Shown here: positions 62,645 to 64,000 of the stretch, in pieces
Layout: every line of letters begins with the position of its first letter
Numbering within the stretch: position 1 is the first letter of the stretch
Assembly (NCBI RefSeq): GCF_039537985.1
Contig: NZ_BAABBN010000004.1
Coordinates: forward strand, 1,488,001-1,552,000
DNA: 64,000 nt
Reading direction: 5' to 3'
Origin: Litoribacillus peritrichatus
Lineage (GTDB): Bacteria > Pseudomonadota > Gammaproteobacteria > Pseudomonadales > Litoribrevibacteraceae
Translations under genes and position numbers: made by a program
Notes under the pieces: model-generated
What the model was told of the DNA's origin: nothing
Databases searched by the model: none
What the model saw: only the letters and a program-made list of their open reading frames with translations

Positions 62645-64000
62645 ATGTTCGAGTTTCTGACCTCGTTACCCGACTCAAGCTTCCTCTCTCGCATTCAATT
62701 TGCGTTTACCGTGAGTTACCACATTATGTTTCCGACCATCACAATTGGTCTGTCTCTGTATATTGCCTTTATGGAAGGTATGTGGCTAAAAACCCAAAAA
62801 GCCGTTTACCTGCAGCAGGTCAAATTCTGGATGAAACCTTTCGCTGTCACCTTTGGTATGGGGGTAGTCTCCGGTGTTGTACTTTCATACGAGTTCGGGA
62901 CAAACTTCAGCGAGTTTTCAGAAATTGTCGGGCCGGTTCTTGCTCCATTGCTTGCTTATGAAGTGCTTACCGCCTTTTTTCTTGAAGCCGGTTTTTTAGG
63001 CATTATGTTGTTCGGCTGGAACAGGGTTTCACCCAGAGTACATTTCATCGCTACCTGTACTGTGGCCATTGGTACCGTATTTTCTTCTTTTTGGATTTTG
63101 GCAGCCAATTCCTGGATGCACACACCCGCCGGTTATGAGATCGTTGATGGGGTTTTCCATCCAACCAGCTGGATAGAAGTGATATTTAATCCTTCATTTC
63201 CTTATCGTTTATCCCACATGCTGCTTGCAACTTGCCTCTCTGCGTCTTTATTGATCGCCGGGATTCATGCTTACTACCTATTGAAAAAGAAACACATTGA
63301 GTTTGCCAAAGTAGGCTTTTCAACGGCTATGACAGCGGTATTAATTCTGGCACCTATACAAATCATCGTCGGCGATTTCCACGGTCTGAATGTCGCAGAA
63401 CACCAACCAGTAAAACTGGCGGCAATGGAAGGCATTTGGAAAACTGAAAAAGGAGCTGATTTGCGGTTATTCGCCATTCCTGATCAGGAAAATGAAACCA
63501 ACCACTATGAAATAACCATCCCCAAGGCCGCCAGTTTGATCATCACTCATGATTTAAACGGCGAAATCGCTGGTCTCGACCAAGTTTCTGCGAAAGATCG
63601 GCCTCCTGTTTCTGTTGTGTTCTTCTCTTTTCGAATCATGCTGGGGTTAGGCGGATTAATGCTATTACTCGGCATTGCCGGTTTAATCGCACGTAAAAAG
63701 AACCGTTTATATGACTTCAGGCCGCTATTGAAGTTTTCTGTCTTAATGATTCCTGCAGGCGTCATTGCGACCTTGGCGGGCTGGTACGTGGTAGAAGTCG
63801 GCCGCCAACCTTGGCTTGTGCAAGGTTTGGTGCGAACCACTGAGGTGGTCTCTCCTCTGCCTGCGCAACAAGTTGCTTTCACACTTGCATTGTTCGTAAC
63901 GGTGTACAGCATTCTGTTCTTCACTTATTTGTACTTCATGCGCAAGTTGGTATTAAAAGGACCGGCGGACATTCATTCACTCGCAGAAGTAGAACAGGAT
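62645..64000 (+). CDS. cydA: Cytochrome bd-type ubiquinol oxidase subunit I (5' part)
   Basis: This frame runs from ATG 62645 to the window edge, 452 codons without stop, so the 3' end is missing. FAFTVSYHIMFPTITIGL has the heme ligand His26 (equivalent to E. coli His19), YRLSHMLLAT the second heme His, and GRQPWLVQGLVRT is a CydA hallmark. The Q-loop between the helices is short, as in cyanide-insensitive CioA rather than E. coli CydA. It oxidises quinol and reduces O2 in the inner membrane. AAGG precedes the ATG. Upstream is a sigma-54 promoter and a divergent two-component pair. cydB should follow outside the window. Confidence 0.93.
   Translation, partial: MFEFLTSLPDSSFLSRIQFAFTVSYHIMFPTITIGLSLYIAFMEGMWLKTQKAVYLQQVKFWMKPFAVTFGMGVVSGVVLSYEFGTNFSEFSEIVGPVLAPLLAYEVLTAFFLEAGFLGIMLFGWNRVSPRVHFIATCTVAIGTVFSSFWILAANSWMHTPAGYEIVDGVFHPTSWIEVIFNPSFPYRLSHMLLATCLSASLLIAGIHAYYLLKKKHIEFAKVGFSTAMTAVLILAPIQIIVGDFHGLNVAEHQPVKLAAMEGIWKTEKGADLRLFAIPDQENETNHYEITIPKAASLIITHDLNGEIAGLDQVSAKDRPPVSVVFFSFRIMLGLGGLMLLLGIAGLIARKKNRLYDFRPLLKFSVLMIPAGVIATLAGWYVVEVGRQPWLVQGLVRTTEVVSPLPAQQVAFTLALFVTVYSILFFTYLYFMRKLVLKGPADIHSLAEVEQD

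Noticed and set aside
1..64000. CRISPR arrays, tRNA or rRNA genes, prophage blocks
   Set aside because: I saw no regularly spaced direct repeats, cloverleaf tRNA or rRNA sequence, and no phage structural genes.

Overview
The window looks like chromosomal DNA of a free-living, motile, heme- and ethanolamine-using marine-type gammaproteobacterium (Oceanospirillales/Alteromonadales-like). This rests on gene content: HutX/HutZ and HmuTUV heme genes with TonB/ExbBD, a FilF-like surface protein, a family I lipase with its foldase, eutBC plus eat without microcompartment genes, and a cyanide-insensitive-type cytochrome bd. No rRNA, tRNA or CRISPR array was recognised. GC content looks moderate by eye and was not computed.

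Layout. 1-5.3 kb: a thiol/redox block. A FrnE-like DsbA protein and a cupin are followed by mdaB, divergent from an HxlR-type regulator, and then a peroxiredoxin-like gene, an LtrA-like membrane protein and a K+ channel. A nearly identical sequence element lies before mdaB and before the peroxiredoxin gene. 5.4-12.4 kb: an alpha/beta hydrolase, a ccdAB toxin-antitoxin pair with a palindromic operator, a bufferin cluster (bufA2-type precursor, bufB, bufC), a decayed REP-associated transposase, a lone OLD-family nuclease and a frameshifted remnant. 12.4-20.4 kb: a LysR regulator, a discoidin-like lipoprotein, lipase with its chaperone, two orphan periplasmic binding proteins and a FilF-like protein.

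20.5-24.3 kb: a flagellin with a zinc-protease domain inserted between its conserved ends (flagellinolysin type), behind a convincing sigma-28 promoter, then YiaA-like and PspA-like envelope genes. 24.3-30.3 kb: ethanolamine catabolism (eat, eutC, eutB) with divergent eutR and a PuuD-like amidotransferase. 30.6-36.7 kb: a PepSY protein with a TonB-dependent receptor, an M20 peptidase and a thioesterase. 36.8-44.7 kb: a heme-uptake island, tonB-exbB-exbD-hmuTUV on one strand and receptor-hutX-hutZ on the other, with a Fur box between them.

44.8-58.0 kb: mixed accessory genes: a cystatin-like small protein, another orphan binding protein, a hybrid histidine kinase, a sirtuin lacking the usual zinc cysteines, unknown proteins, a TetR-tautomerase-membrane protein-thioesterase block with duplicated operators, and a RelE/ParE-type toxin pair. 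58.2-64 kb: an SDR enzyme, then a membrane histidine kinase and sigma-54 activator pair. This pair is divergent from cydA (cut by the window end), which has a textbook -24/-12 sigma-54 promoter.

The strongest leads are the protease-bearing flagellin under a flagellar promoter, the sigma-54/two-component control inferred for cytochrome bd, the bufferin cluster, and the shared operators of the HxlR and TetR loci.
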